Of a stretch of 64,000 nucleotides of DNA, positions 43,635-54,639 are shown piece by piece. Below the pieces are notes generated by a model. The model searched no databases and was not told the origin of the DNA. It was given only the letters and a program-made list of their open reading frames with translations. Both the position numbers and the translations under genes were made by a program. Numbering within the stretch: the first letter of the stretch is position 1; the number at the start of each line of letters is the position of its first letter. The DNA is from Neoarius graeffei (lineage: Eukaryota > Chordata > Actinopteri > Siluriformes > Ariidae): positions 71,107,649 to 71,171,648 of the forward strand of contig NC_083569.1 of NCBI RefSeq assembly GCF_027579695.1. Direction: 5' to 3'.

Positions 43635-44130
43635 GACTCACCAGCTATTTTATTAGAAACACCCTTACACCTGCTGTTTTATGCGGTTCTCTAATCAGCC
43701 GATCCCTTGACAGCAGCATAATGCATCAAATCATGCAGATACAAATCAAGAGCTTCAGTTAATGTTCACTTCAAACATCGGAATGGGAAAAAACTGTGAT
43801 CTCAAAATGTGACTTTCACTGTGGCATGGGTATTAGTGCCAGATGGACTGGTTTGAGTCTTTCAGAAACTGCTGATCTCCTGGGGTTTTCACACACAACC
43901 ATCTCTAGAGTTTACACAGAATGGTGCAGAAAAACAAAAAACACTGAGTGAGTGACAGTTCTGTGGGTGGAAATGTCTTGTTGATAAGAGAGGTCAGAGG
44001 AAATGGCCAGATTGGGTCGAGCTGCCAGGAAGAATATAGCAACTCATAGCAATTCTTTACAACAGTGGTGATCAGAAAAGCATCTCAGTATGCAGTAGCA
44101 GAAGTCTACACAGGGTTCCACTCCTGCAGC
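43635..44130 (+). mobile_element. Old Tc1/mariner relic, 5' portion
   Basis: The start ACTCACCAGCTATTTTATTA then GAAACACCC resembles the ends of a widespread fish Tc1 family. A translated segment reads SARWTGLSLSETADLLGFSH then TTISRVYTEWCRKTKN, a helix-turn-helix, followed by degenerate linker with stops. The catalytic domain and right end are missing or unrecognisable. Confidence 0.7.
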
Positions 44131-44330
44131 CAAGAACAGGAATCTTAGAATCAAGAGCAAGTTCCTGTTAAAGTGGCCAGTGATTGTAGTCCTTCTCTAC
44201 ATCATCATTCACAGATTAACAGTAAACTTACCCTACATTCTGAACAAAATTGGTCGGACAGTATATCGATTAAAGACACCTGCACTGAATCCTATCATAA
44301 CAGGTTTAGTGGTACCATCACATGTTGAAT

Positions 44331-44436
44331 CATCCATCCATCCATCCATTATCTGTAGCCGCTTATCCTGTTCTACAAGCTGGAGCTTATCTCAGCTGAC
44401 TGGGCGAGAGGCAGGGTACACCCTGGACAAGTCATG
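44331..44436 (-). mobile_element. Short 5'-truncated SINE-1 (minus)
   Basis: Only about 105 bases of the 3' part survive, starting with a (CATC)n tail. Flanking CATGTTGAATCAT occurs on both sides (about 44321 and 44434), showing that this is an insertion truncated at birth, not later loss. Confidence 0.88.
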
Positions 44437-44461
44437 TTGAATCATTGCCTTATGAATTCAA

Positions 44462-44650
44462 CTCATATCATATTGTGTTTAAGTGTGAAGATTACACCCC
44501 ATCTGTATTGTGACCTCTCTATCATCATGCCATAATGATATCAAATGTTGTAATTTGTGCTACGCTTGATATCATTATGGCATGATGATAGAGGTCACTA
44601 TACAGCTGTAGTGTAATTTTCAGGCTTCCACACAATATGACATGATTATA
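44462..44650. repeat. Hairpin repeat (about 80 bp arms)
   Basis: The inner arms are near-perfect: ACCTCTCTATCATCATGCCA...TGATATCA against TGATATCATTATGGCATGAT...AGAGGTCAC. The loop is about 23 bp (44557-44579). Outer arms (ATCATATTGTGT ... ACACAATATGACATGAT) also pair. It looks like a foldback MITE; no coding. Confidence 0.8.
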
Positions 44651-44660
44651 GTTAAATGAG

Positions 44661-45037
44661 GTGGCACAGTGGTGTAGTGGTTAGCGCTGTCGCCTCACAG
44701 CAAGAAGGTCCTGGGTTCGAGCCCCGTGGCCGGCGAGGGCCTTTCTGTGCAGAGTTTGCATGTTCTCCCCGTGTCCGCGTGGGTTTCCTCCGGGTGCTCC
44801 GGTTTCCCCCACAGTCCAAAGACATGCAGGTTAGGTTAACTGGTGACTCTAAATTGACCGTAGGTGTGAATGTGAGTGTGAATGGTTGTCTGTGTCTATG
44901 TGTCAGCCCTGTGATGACCTGGCGACTTGTCTAGGGTGTACCCCGCCTTTCGCCCGTAGTCAGCTGGGATAGGCTCCAGCTTGCCTGCGACCCTGTAGAA
45001 CAGGATAAAGCGGCTAGAGATAATGAGATGAGATGAG
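44661..45037 (+). mobile_element. SINE-1 copy (full length, plus)
   Basis: Perfect 13 bp duplication ATAGTTAAATGAG (44648-44660 and 45038-45050). B box GGTTCGAGCCC intact. Confidence 0.96.
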
Positions 45038-45050
45038 ATAGTTAAATGAG

Positions 45051-46617
45051 CTAGTGCTCAATGAACTGTCCATGCTTTTCCTCCCCATTTTATATCATCC
45101 AAGTATGACAGAGAAAAAAAAAGATCAAGGATTTTGCTGCCCACAAAGTCCTGCCACCCTGTGTGCATACATGCAAATCTGCCTGCCTCACAGGATAGCT
45201 TGTATCACTACATTTCATGTGGATGGCTAAAGATAGCATACCAGCAGATACACATCGCATCCATGATGGTGAAATAACTCCCATCTAACAATCTATCCGC
45301 CCTTTCATTACTGCTGGATGTGATAGCTAAATACACTCCATTGCACATGGGCCACATGTGAAGATATGAAACCACATTACCACATTATAGGACACACCAA
45401 GGAAGGGGGAGACGGAAATGGAAAGAAGGAAGGTAATGACATAGGCTAAGACAGAAGGACAGAGAGGGCTCTAGAGATCTCCCTGTAATCTTAGAAGAAC
45501 ACTGATGGAGGTCCTACTGGGTGGAACCTTCAAGAATTGGTTCGCAGCTTGAAAATTCAAGCAAGCGATGAACATGTTTAGTCTAGTGTGCTGAGTCTTA
45601 TTATGGGTTAACTTTAGATGAATGAATTAGCTATATCAAGTGATTAATGCTGTCCTCAAGTGCATGTCTTAAATAATTCCATGATCGAGATCCTTTGATT
45701 CATTCAACATCCAACTTGACACACATTGATTGCAGCTTGACCGTTTTCTACACTGAGTATTTCCCTTCCACTAACCGAATGGAGCAGGTCAGATTTCACA
45801 GCTACCGTAAGCATGGACTCAGCAGTAGGTGGGTTGTCTGCCACTGACTGCATCCAGAAATATCTGCGTTAAAGGCTACCCTCTGAAAGGGCGAGGCAGG
45901 CTGCGTATGTGTATAAATGCCTGATAATTGCATGTGTCTAAAAGCAGTGAACATTGCAAGCTTTGCACTCAACCACAGACTCCAGGCACATGACAGAGAG
46001 GACAGTGTTCTGTCTGTGCAGCTCAAGCTACATTAACTCACCACAGAAACTAAAGTCTGTAGTTACACAGAAGAAAATAGCCTGTCTCAGGTTAGACTTG
46101 GGGCATAGATTTGTGGAAAAATATGAAGTATGCAGCCAGGGACATGAATAGCAAGTGGTTTATGTTTTTAGGAATCTGTGTGAGAGCAAGGAAGTCTTCT
46201 TTTCACATTATTATGATGAGTTGCATACTGTAGAGCAAAACAATACTGATTTCTTCACATATTAGCAGTAATGTGGTTATTCATGTATTGTATATAAAAG
46301 CTGACGTGGCAAAATAGTACTGTAGTAAAGCGAGAATGCCATGAAAATTATTTTAAAAATACAATGTAAGGTAAAATACAGGATTAATGAAGGGAAGTAA
46401 AAATGAAAGGAAGTGCTAATCCTAGTAATGGTGATTTGAAGTAGCCTAGGTGGTCCGGATAAGGGTAAAAATTGAGACAAGAAGGAACAGACTCTCACTT
46501 CATGAACTAAGCAAACTTAATATTGTGGGCCTTGTCATATAGTGACACCAAGTGGACACTGGGGAAATGGGACCTTTGTCAACTGGTAGAGTTCTTGGTA
46601 CTCTGAGTATCAGATAT
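45051..46617. other. No gene seen
   Basis: Single-copy in the window, with no frame above 75 codons and no repeat recognised. Confidence 0.5.
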
Positions 46618-46619
46618 TA

Positions 46620-48184
46620 CAACCCCGATTCCAAAAAAGTTGGGACAAAGTACAAATTGTAAATAAAAACGGAATGCAATGATGTGGAAGTTTCAAAATT
46701 CCATATTTTATTCAGAATAGAACCTAGATGACATATCAAATGTTTAAATTTAATTTCATGACAACAACACGTCTCAAAAAAGTTGGGACAAGGCCATGTT
46801 TACCACTGTGAGACATCCCCTTTTCTCTTTACAACAGTCTGTAAATGTCTGGGGACTGAGGAGACAAGTTGCTCAAGTTTAGGGATAGGAATGTTAACCC
46901 ATTCTTGTCTAATGGAGGATTCTAGTTGCTCAACTGTCTTAGGTCTTTTTTGTCGTATCTTCCGTTTTATGATGTGCCAAATGTTTTCTATGGGTGAAAG
47001 ATCTGGACTGCAGGCTGGCCAGTTCAGTACCCGGACCCTTCTTCTATGCAGCCATGATGCTGTAATTGATGCAGTATGTGGTTTGGCATTGTCATGTTGG
47101 AAAATGCAAGGTCTTCCCTGAAAGAGACGTCGTCTGGATGGGAGCATATGTTGCTCTAGAACCTGGATATACCTTTCAGCATTGATGGTGTCTTTCCAGA
47201 TGTGTAAGCTGCCCATGCCACACGCACTAATGCAACCCCATACCATCAGAGATGCAGGCTTCTGAACTGAGTGCTGATAACAACTTGGGTCGTCCTTCTC
47301 CTCTTTAGTCCGAATGACACGGCGTCCCTGATTTCCATAAAGAACTTCAAATTTTGATTCGTCTGACAACAGAACAGTTTTCCACTTTGCTACAGTCCAT
47401 TTTAAATGAGCCTTGGCCCAGAGAAGACGTCTGCGCTTCTGGATCATGTTTAGATACGGCTTCTTCTTTGAACTATAGAGTTTTAGCTGGCAACGGCGGA
47501 TGGCACGGTGAATTGTGTTCACAGATAATGTTCTCTGGAAATATTCCTGAGCCCATTTTGTGATTTCCAATACAGAAGCATGCCTGTATGTGATGCAGTG
47601 CCGTCTAAGGGCCCGAAGATCACGGGCACCCAGTATGGTTTTCCGGCCTTGACTCTTACGCACAGAGATTCTTCCAGATTCTCTGAATCTTTTGATGACA
47701 TTATGCACTGTAGATGATGATATGTTCAAACTCTTTGCAATTTTACACTGTTGAACTCCTTTCTGATATTGCTCCACTATTTGTTGGCACAGAATTAGGG
47801 GGATTGGTGATCCTCTTCCCATCTTTACTTCTGAGAGCCGCTGCCACTCCAAGATGCTCTTTTTATACCCAGTCATGTTAATGACCTATTGCCAATTGAC
47901 CTAATGAGTTGCAATTTGGTCCTCCAGCTGTTCCTTTTTTGTACCTTTAACTTTTCCAGCCTCTTATTGCCCCTGTCCCAACTTTTTTGAGATGTGTTGC
48001 TGTCATGAAATTTCAAATGAGCCAATATTTGGCATGAAATTTCAAAATGTCTCACTTTCGACATTTGATATGTTGTCTATGTTCTATTGTGAATACAATA
48101 TCAGTTTTTGAGATTTGTAAATTATTGCATTCCGTTTTTATTTACAATTTGTACTTTGTCCCAACTTTTTTGGAATTGGGGTTG
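46620..48184 (-). mobile_element. Tc1/mariner family E, copy 1, intact
   Basis: 1565 bp between TA (46618-46619) and TA (48185-48186). Ends CAACCCCGATTCCAAAAAAG and inverse ...TTTTTTGGAATTGGGGTTG. Inverted repeats reach about 170 bp. A second copy lies at 60776-62378. Confidence 0.96.
46800..47876 (-). CDS. Tc1/mariner transposase, family E, intact 358 residues
   Basis: The protein begins [20 protein letters not shown], a start shared with families B and E elsewhere in the window. Residues 25-75 hold the first helix-turn-helix ([20 protein letters not shown]). The linker is GRKTIL, not GRPR. Residues 85-135 hold the second helix-turn-helix. Catalytic residues are D172 (VLLSDESK), D262 ([10 protein letters not shown]) and E297 (LSPIENIW), again with 34 residues between D262 and E297. 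A Trp found before SDE in copy 2 is Leu here (VLL versus VLW), which might matter. It ends KRKGDVSQW and TAA. The element would cut and paste itself at TA; whether this copy is active is unknown. Confidence 0.94.
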   Translation of the reverse strand: MTGYKKSILEWQRLSEVKMGRGSPIPLILCQQIVEQYQKGVQQCKIAKSLNISSSTVHNVIKRFRESGRISVRKSQGRKTILGARDLRALRRHCITYRHASVLEITKWAQEYFQRTLSVNTIHRAIRRCQLKLYSSKKKPYLNMIQKRRRLLWAKAHLKWTVAKWKTVLLSDESKFEVLYGNQGRRVIRTKEEKDDPSCYQHSVQKPASLMVWGCISACGMGSLHIWKDTINAERYIQVLEQHMLPSRRRLFQGRPCIFQHDNAKPHTASITASWLHRRRVRVLNWPACSPDLSPIENIWHIIKRKIRQKRPKTVEQLESSIRQEWVNIPIPKLEQLVSSVPRHLQTVVKRKGDVSQW

Positions 48185-48189
48185 TAGAT

Positions 48190-48410
48190 AGAAATAAAAA
48201 AAGAAGCTTTTATTTGCCACATTACAGCAAAACTCTTTTCTTTGCATATCACAACTTTTAGGAAATTGGGGTCAGAGTATAGGGTCAGCCATGATACAGG
48301 GCCCCTGGAGCAGAGAGGGTTAAGGATCTTGCTCAAGGGCCCAACAGCATCAGTTTGACAGTGCTGGGGCTTGAACCCCCAACCTTCTGATCTTCCATTC
48401 ATATAAACAC
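48190..48410 (-). mobile_element. SINE-like repeat fragment next to Tc1 E
   Basis: In minus sense it carries a B-box-like GGTTCAAGCCCC-type word (plus-strand GGGGCTTGAACCCCCAACCT) and the body word CTTGCTCAAGGGCCCAACAG, common in fish tRNA-derived SINEs. No second copy is here to define ends. Confidence 0.55.
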
Positions 48411-48779
48411 GATGGTCAAGCTGGTAGACTATCTTTGCCAGGATGTAACATATTCTACAACTTTCTTATTATGTGACTAAATTATCAGTATATGTTTCGA
48501 CTATATACAATATTTTCTAATAAACTCACAGTTGTATTATATTCTTTAAAATAAAGAAAGAAAAACATCTATGATGAAGCATTAATTCAGAAACTGTTTT
48601 CCTTTCTAGCAGTTTGAGCAGCTGTGTTATCTTCTTCATCCAGCACTGTCACCAGGTCAGAGTCTATGTGGACCCTATTAGTTCACATGTCATATTAATT
48701 GGAGCATAGTTTTATACCAGATGCCCTTCCTGCTGCAACCCTCCCATTTCTGGGCTTGGGAAAGAACCATTCACACTTA

Positions 48780-49437
48780 TGGCCCTTTTCCACTACCCTT
48801 TTTCAGCTCGCTTCAGCTCACTTCAGCCCGACACGGCTCGCGTTTCGACTACCTCAGAACAGCACGACTCAACTCACTTCAGCCCTGCTTAGCACCCAAA
48901 ACTCGCACGGTTTTGGAGTGGGGCTGAAGCGAGCCAAACCGAGCCGAGTGGGGCTAGGGGCGTGAGGAGACACTCCCCTGTGCACTGATTGGTGAGGAGG
49001 AGTGTCCTCACATGCCCACACACGCCCCGCGAGCACGCTGGGATCTGTAAACACCGTAAACCCGGAAGAAGAAGAATTACGAATTACGAGAATTTCTGAA
49101 GCCTTATGCGCCTCGCCTCATCTATACGCTCTTGCCAGTATCTGTTGGCGTTGTCGGTGACAACAAGCCACAGAACCAAGACCAGCAACACTAACGACTC
49201 CATGTCCTCCATGTTTATTGTTTACTATCCGGGTCGTGAGACTACCGCTTAAAAGGTCACTGATGTCACTGTTTGCGCCGCTTAACGACATCACGTGATG
49301 TCCACCCACTTTCGCTAACTCCACCCAATGTGTCCACCCACTTCCAGCCAGCACGGTTGTAGTCGAAATGCAACTCCAACAGCCCCACTCAGCTCGACTC
49401 AGCCCAACTCAGCCGCGTTTGTAGTGGAAAAGCGGCA
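48780..49437 (-). mobile_element. PIF/Harbinger-like non-autonomous element
   Basis: The left end TGGCCCTTTTCCACTAC and right end GTAGTGGAAAAGCGGCA are inverted repeats. The 3 bp TTA is duplicated at 48777-48779 and 49438-49440, the TWA target type of PIF/Harbinger. A minus-strand stretch reads MEDMESLVLLVLVLWLVVTD then NANRYWQERIDEARRIRL (about 49212-49100), an N-terminal exon often seen in fish elements of this kind. No nuclease domain is present. 658 bp. Confidence 0.85.
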
Positions 49438-49440
49438 TTA

Positions 49441-49625
49441 TGGAGAAGTTAGAGTAGCCAGTTAGCCTAACCACATGTCTTTGGGGGAAACCAGAGCACC
49501 CAGAAGAAACCCATGCAGACATGGGGAGAACATGCAAACTCCACACAGAAAGGCCCCCATCGGCTGCTGGGCTCGAACCCAGAACCTTCTTCTTGTGAGG
49601 CTATCCACTGCACCACTATGCTGCC
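49441..49625 (-). mobile_element. SINE-1-related fragment (minus), split by the Harbinger-like element
   Basis: Retains AGTAGCCAGTTAGCCTAACC, ACATGCAAACTCCACACAGA and a head near GAGGCTATCCACTGCACCAC. CATTCACACTTA just left of the Harbinger element (48768-48779) is likely the same SINE continuing. Confidence 0.78.
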
Positions 49626-49627
49626 CA

Positions 49628-50055
49628 GCTCAGCCTGTGTTATGGCAGCTAGTAACTGGTCAACTATTATGGGTTTTTCTACAGGGTGGCAATTCAGGAT
49701 ATGACAGTTTCTGGGAAAATGTTACACGCATATTCACAAGCTTTCAGATTTCGAGCCATGTCAGAACAGAAGTTTGTATATTATCAGGTACAATTGTCAT
49801 TGTACTATTTTAACAGAGGTTATTATTTTGTGTCTTAGCAGCCAATTTTAATGTTCTTTGCCATTTTAGAGAACCTGACTGATACCGTATGAGTGTTTTT
49901 ATTTTGTCCCTGTGATGTGATATCACTGGCTATGAGGAATGTTGGTTTTTCAGACCTGGCCATATCAAATGATATTTAAGCATCTCTAAGAAAGGTTGGC
50001 AAGATAGACTTGCAGGTTACAAACACAAGAAACAAAAGTTCAACTTTCATGTTAT
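49628..50055. other. No gene seen
   Basis: No domain, repeat or RNA feature recognised. Confidence 0.5.
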
Positions 50056-50279
50056 TACAACCCCAATTCCAAAAACGTTGGGACGCTGTGTAAACTGTAA
50101 ATAAAAACAGAATACGATAATTTGCAAATCATGGAAACCCTATATTTCATTGAAAATAGTACAAAGGCAACAGATCAAATGTTGAAACTGAGAAATTTTA
50201 TTGTTTTTTGACAAATATATGCTCATTTTGAATTTGATGTCAGCAAGATGTTTCAAAAAAAGTTGGGATGGGGCATGTT

Positions 50280-51680
50280 TACCACTGTGTTGCATCACCT
50301 CTACTTTTAGCAACACTCTGTAAACATTTGGGAACTGAAGAGACTAATTGTTGTAGTTTTGAAAGAGAAATGTTGTCCCATTCTTGCCTGAAATACAATT
50401 TCAATTGCGCAACAGTTCGGGGTCTCCTTTGTCGTATTTTGTGCTTCATAATGCGCCACTTGTTTTAAATGGAAGACAGGTCTGGACTGCAGGCAGACCA
50501 GTTTAGCACCCAGACTCTTTTATTATGGAACCATGCAGTTTTAATATGTGCAGAAAGTGGTTTGGTATTGTCTTGCTGAAAGAAGGAAGGCCTTCCCTGA
50601 AAAAGGTTTTGTCTGGATGGCAGCATGTTGCTCTGAAACGTGTATATATCATTCAGCATTAATGATGCCTTCCCAGATGTGCAAGCTACCCATATCACTA
50701 ATGCACCCTCATACCATCACTGATGTTGGCTTTTAAACTGTGCACTGATCACAGGCTGGATGGTCCCTCTCCTCTTTAGCCTGGAGGACGTGGTGTTCAT
50801 GATTTCTAAAAAGAATTTCTACTTTTGATTCATCAGACCTCAGGACAATTTTCCACTTCACCTCAGTCCATCATGAAAGAGCTCAGGCCCAGAGAAGGTG
50901 GCGGTGTTTCTGGATATTGTTTGTATCTGGGTTTAACTTGCATTTGTGGATGCAGTAATGAACTGTTTTCACAGACGATGGTTTTCTGAAGTGTTCCTGA
51001 GCCCATACAGTGATTTCCACTACAGACACATGTCTGCTTTTAACACAGTGTCTCCTGAGGACCTGAAGATCACAGGCATCCAATGTCAGTTTTCAGCCTT
51101 GTCTCTTGCATACAGAGATTTCTCCAGATTCTCTGAATCTTTTAATGATATTATGTACCATAGATGATATGATCCCCAAATTCTTTGCAATTTTACATTG
51201 AGGAATGTTATTCTTAAATTGTTGCACTGTTTGCCCATGCAGTCTTTCACAGAGCGGTGAACCTCTCCCCATCTTTACTCCGCAGGGGTGATAGCGTTCC
51301 GGCGCCGCGCCGGATTTCCGGCGTACCGTGGCTGGGGAAAAAAAAAAATCTAGTTCGCCCATTGTCCTGTGTCATTCTGAGATGCGCAGATAGACAGTAA
51401 AGGGAATTCGCATGATATGGAACTAGTGGGAAAAAAGTGCCATCACGGCACGAATTAGACCCTCGTGCCGTGACGGCACTTTTTTCCCACTAGTTCCATA
51501 TCATGCGAATTCCCTTTACTGTCTATCTGCGCATCTCAGAATGACACAGGACAATGGGCGAACTAGATTTTTTTTTTTCCCCAGCCACGGTACGCCGGAA
51601 ATCCGGCGCAGCGCCGGAACGCTATCACCCCTGCTTCTGAGAGACTCCGCCTCTCTGGGATGCTCTTTTCATACCCAATC
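50280..51680 (-). pseudogene. Tc1 family B transposase, copy 2, decayed
   Basis: Fragments in minus sense are [40 protein letters not shown]-like linker, SGKASLMLNDIYTFQSNML, FFQQDNTKPLSAHIKTAWFH and WSACSPDLSSI. The palindrome cuts the N-terminal coding region just before the VKMGRG segment, and several stops follow (for example at the end of SVCKRQG). No working product is possible. Confidence 0.82.
51282..51634. mobile_element. Foldback element: 172 bp arms, 9 bp loop
   Basis: The left arm 51282-51453 starts GCAGGGGTGATAGCGTTCCG; the right arm 51463-51634 is its reverse complement with only two differences that I see (near 51308 and at 51442). The loop is ATTAGACCC. Both arms contain an 11-base A/T run of identical length. 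Flanking TCC/TTC may be a 3 bp target duplication. GC-rich tips (CCGGCGCCGCGCCGG) enclose an AT-richer centre. No coding. Confidence 0.93.
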
Positions 51681-52269
51681 ATATTACTGACCTGTTGCTA
51701 ATTAACCAAATTATTTTTGCTTTTTTTGTTTTTTTTTTAGCATTACACAACTTTTTTAGTCTTTTGTTGCCCTGTCCCAACTTTTCTGAAACGTGTTGCT
51801 GACATCAAATTCAAAATGAGCATATATTAAAAAAACAAACAAAAAAATAATAAAATTTCTCAGTTTCAACATTTGATATGTTGTATTTGTATTCTTTTCA
51901 ATGAAATATAGGGTTCCCATGATTTGCAAATCTTCACATTCTGTTTTTATTTATGTTTTACACGGTGTCCCAACTTTTTTGGCATTGGGATTGTACAATG
52001 TCATCATGCTTATTATCTCATAGAGTACTAATTAACTGAGCTGAATCTAACTTTACTCTAACTTGTATAGCCACACTGTATTCTGGAGTTTTGAGTCTAA
52101 TACTTTTACACTGGATTTCTCATCATTACTATGCCATTGAGTCACTGGAATATTATGAATGAGAAAAGAAGTGTGTACTCTTCTGTTTTTTGGAACTAAC
52201 AGCAAAACCTGAATGTTATCATTTAAGATTGAGATCTTTGAAATGTTTCCTCTGTTATACGTATGCTGG

Positions 52270-52386
52270 GCACAGTGTTGCCTCACGGTAGGTTGTACCT
52301 CATCTCTCACCCAGTGTCAGCTGGGATTGGGTCCAACTCACCCATGACCCACAGTAGATAAGCAGTATAGATCATGGATGGATGGA
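52270..52386 (+). mobile_element. Old SINE-1-related 3' fragment (plus)
   Basis: Diverged words CTCTCACCCAGTGTCAGCTG, GGGATTGGGTCCA and a (GGAT)n tail. The body is mostly lost. Confidence 0.6.
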
Positions 52387-52390
52387 TGTA

Positions 52391-53989
52391 CAGTGCTGCT
52401 TGAAAGTTTGTGAACCCTTTAGAATTTTCTATATTTCTGCATAAATATGACCTAAAACATCATCAGATTTTCACACAAGTCCTAAAAGTAGATAAAGAGA
52501 ACCCAGTTAAATAAATGAGACAAAAATTTATACTTGGTCATTTATTTATTGAGGAAAATGATCCAATATTACATATCTGTGAGTGGCAAAAGTATGTGAA
52601 CCTCTAGGATTAGCAGTTAATTTGAAGGTGAAATTCAATCAATGGGATGATAATCAGGTGTGAGTGGGCACCCTGTTTTATTTAAAGAACAGGGATCTAT
52701 CAAAGTCTGATTTTCACAACACAAATGTTTGTGGAAGTGTATCATGGCACGAACAAAGGAGATTTCTGAGGACCTCAGAAAAAGCGTTGTTGATGCTCAT
52801 CAGGCTGGAAAAGGTAACTGTAAAACCATCTCTAAAGAGTTTGGACTCCACCAATCCACAGTCAGACAGATTGTGTACAAATGGAGGAAATTCAAGACCA
52901 TTGTTACCCTCCCCAGGAGTGGTCGACCAACAAAGATCACTCCAAGAGCAAGGCGTGTAATAGTCGGTGAGGTCACAAAGGACCCCAGGGTAACTTCTAA
53001 GCAACTGAAGGCCTCTCTCACATTGGCTAATGTTAATGTTCATGAGTCCACCATCAGGAGAACACTGAACAACAATGGTGTGCATGGCAGGGTTTCAAGG
53101 AGAAAGTCACCGCTCTCCAAAAAGAACATTTGCAAACTGCAGACGAGCAGCAAAGATCACGTGGACAAGCCAGAAGGCTATTGGAAAAATGTTTTGTGGA
53201 CGGATGAGACCAAAATAGAACTTTTTGGTTTAAATGAGATGCGTTATGTTTGGAGAAAGGAAAACACTGCATTCCAGCATAAGAACCTGATCCCATCTGT
53301 GAAACATGGTGGTGGTAGTATCGTGGTTTGGGCCTGTTTTGCTGCATCTTGGCCAGGACAGCTTGCCATCATTAATGGAACAATGAATTCTGAATTATAC
53401 CAGCGAATTCTAAAGGAAAATGTCAGGACATCTGTCCATGAACTGAATCTCAAGAGAAGGTGGGTCATGCAGCAAGACAACGACCCTAAGCACACAAGTC
53501 GTTCTACCAAAGAATGGTTAAAGAAGAATAAATTTAATGTTTTGGAATGGCCAAGTCAAAGTCCTGACTTTAATCCAATCGAAATGTTGTGGAAGGACCT
53601 GAAGCGAGCAGTTCATGTGAGGAAACTCACCAACATCCCAGAGTTGAAGCTGTTCTGTATGGAGGAATGGGCTAAAATTCCTCCAAGTCGGTGTGCAGGA
53701 CTGATCAACAGTTAGCGGAAACCTTTAGTTGTAGTTATTGCTGCACAAGGGGGTCACACCAGATACTGAAAGCAAAGGTTCACATACTTTTGCTACTCAC
53801 AGATATGTAATATTGGATCATTTTCCTCAATAAATAAATGACCAAGTATAATATTTTTGTCTCATTTGTTTAACTGGGTTCTCTTTATCTACTTTTAGGA
53901 CTTGTGTGAAAATCTGATGATGTTTTAGGTCATATTTATGCAGAAATATAGAAAATTCTAAAGGGTTCACAAACTTTCAAGCACCACTG
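52391..53989 (+). mobile_element. Tc1/mariner family A, copy 4 (complete ends)
   Basis: CAGTGCTGCTTGAAAGTTTG after TA (52389-52390); ends TTCAAGCACCACTG before TA (53990-53991). 1599 bp. It is immediately followed by a further Tc1-type MITE. Confidence 0.95.
52747..53715 (+). pseudogene. Tc1 family A transposase, copy 4: open, but with a microinversion and early stop
   Basis: The family start MARTKEISEDL lies at 52747; an upstream in-frame ATG at 52729 is in non-family sequence. The frame is open to TAG 53713-53715. Three oddities: six extra bases in the first helix-turn-helix (KGNCKTIS versus KGYKTIS-type), a 20 bp inversion at 53132-53151 that changes IAARLQFAKDH to ICKLQTSSKDH without shifting frame, and the TAG in place of Tyr that drops the last about 18 residues (shared with copy 2). 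Catalytic motifs VLWTDETK, QQDNDPKHT and SPDFNPIEML are present, with Leu to Phe in the last. Probably inactive. Confidence 0.85.
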
Positions 53990-53996
53990 TACGGTA

Positions 53997-54436
53997 CAGT
54001 ACCAGTCAAAAGTCTGGACACACCTTCTAATTCAATGTTTTTTCTTTGTTTTTATTAATTCTTCATTCTTAGTTAATTATTAATGTTTATTAAGCGGTTA
54101 TTGACATAATATGGATTACTACAGTTGTGGAATAGGGCTATTTACTGTATTTTTATTATTTACTATTTACTGTTTGATCTCAAACACATTAAGAAGGCAA
54201 AAAATTGCACTAATTAGCTTTTGACAAGGCACAGCTTTTAATTGAAAAGCATTCCAGGTGACTACCTCATGAAGCTAGTTAAGATAATGCCAATAGTGTA
54301 CAAAGCGTCAAGGTAAACGCTGGCTATTTTGAAGAATCTAAAATATGAAACATTCTGTTTTTAACACTCTTTTGTTTACCAAAATACAGAAAAACCTATG
54401 AATGAGTAGGTGTGTCCAAACTTTTGACAATTACTG
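53997..54436. mobile_element. Tc1-type MITE, 440 bp
   Basis: The left end CAGTACCAGTCAAAAGTCTG then GACACACC and right end GGTGTGTCCAAACTTTTGAC then AATTACTG are inverted repeats next to TA. No coding sequence inside. Confidence 0.82.
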
Positions 54437-54639
54437 TAAGTGTGCTAGCAATGTTACTAGCAAAGTGCTCATAAGGTCAATGCTAGCAGTGACCACTAAA
54501 ATACCAATTTACTAGTGAGCACCAGAATTGCTAAGGACTTAACAAATATTTCAGAATCAGAATCAGAATTAAAATCATGTTTATTGGCCAAGTATGTTGA
54601 CACACACAAGGAATTTGGTTCTGGCAGTTGGTGTCTCTC

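Larger units (their letters stand above)
50058..51993 (-). mobile_element. Tc1/mariner family B, copy 2, carrying a 353 bp palindrome
   Basis: Ends CAACCCCAATTCCAAAAACG and inverse ...TTTTTTGGCATTGGGATTG, flanked by TA (50056-50057 and 51994-51995). Removing the palindrome at 51282-51634 gives about 1.58 kb. Family B copy 1 at 3800 supplies the intact site for comparison (ACTTCTGAGAG). Confidence 0.94.

Noticed and set aside
51430-51490. The palindrome centre as a transcription terminator
   Set aside because: Rho-independent terminators are bacterial; here the hairpin is part of a 353 bp foldback insertion in vertebrate DNA.
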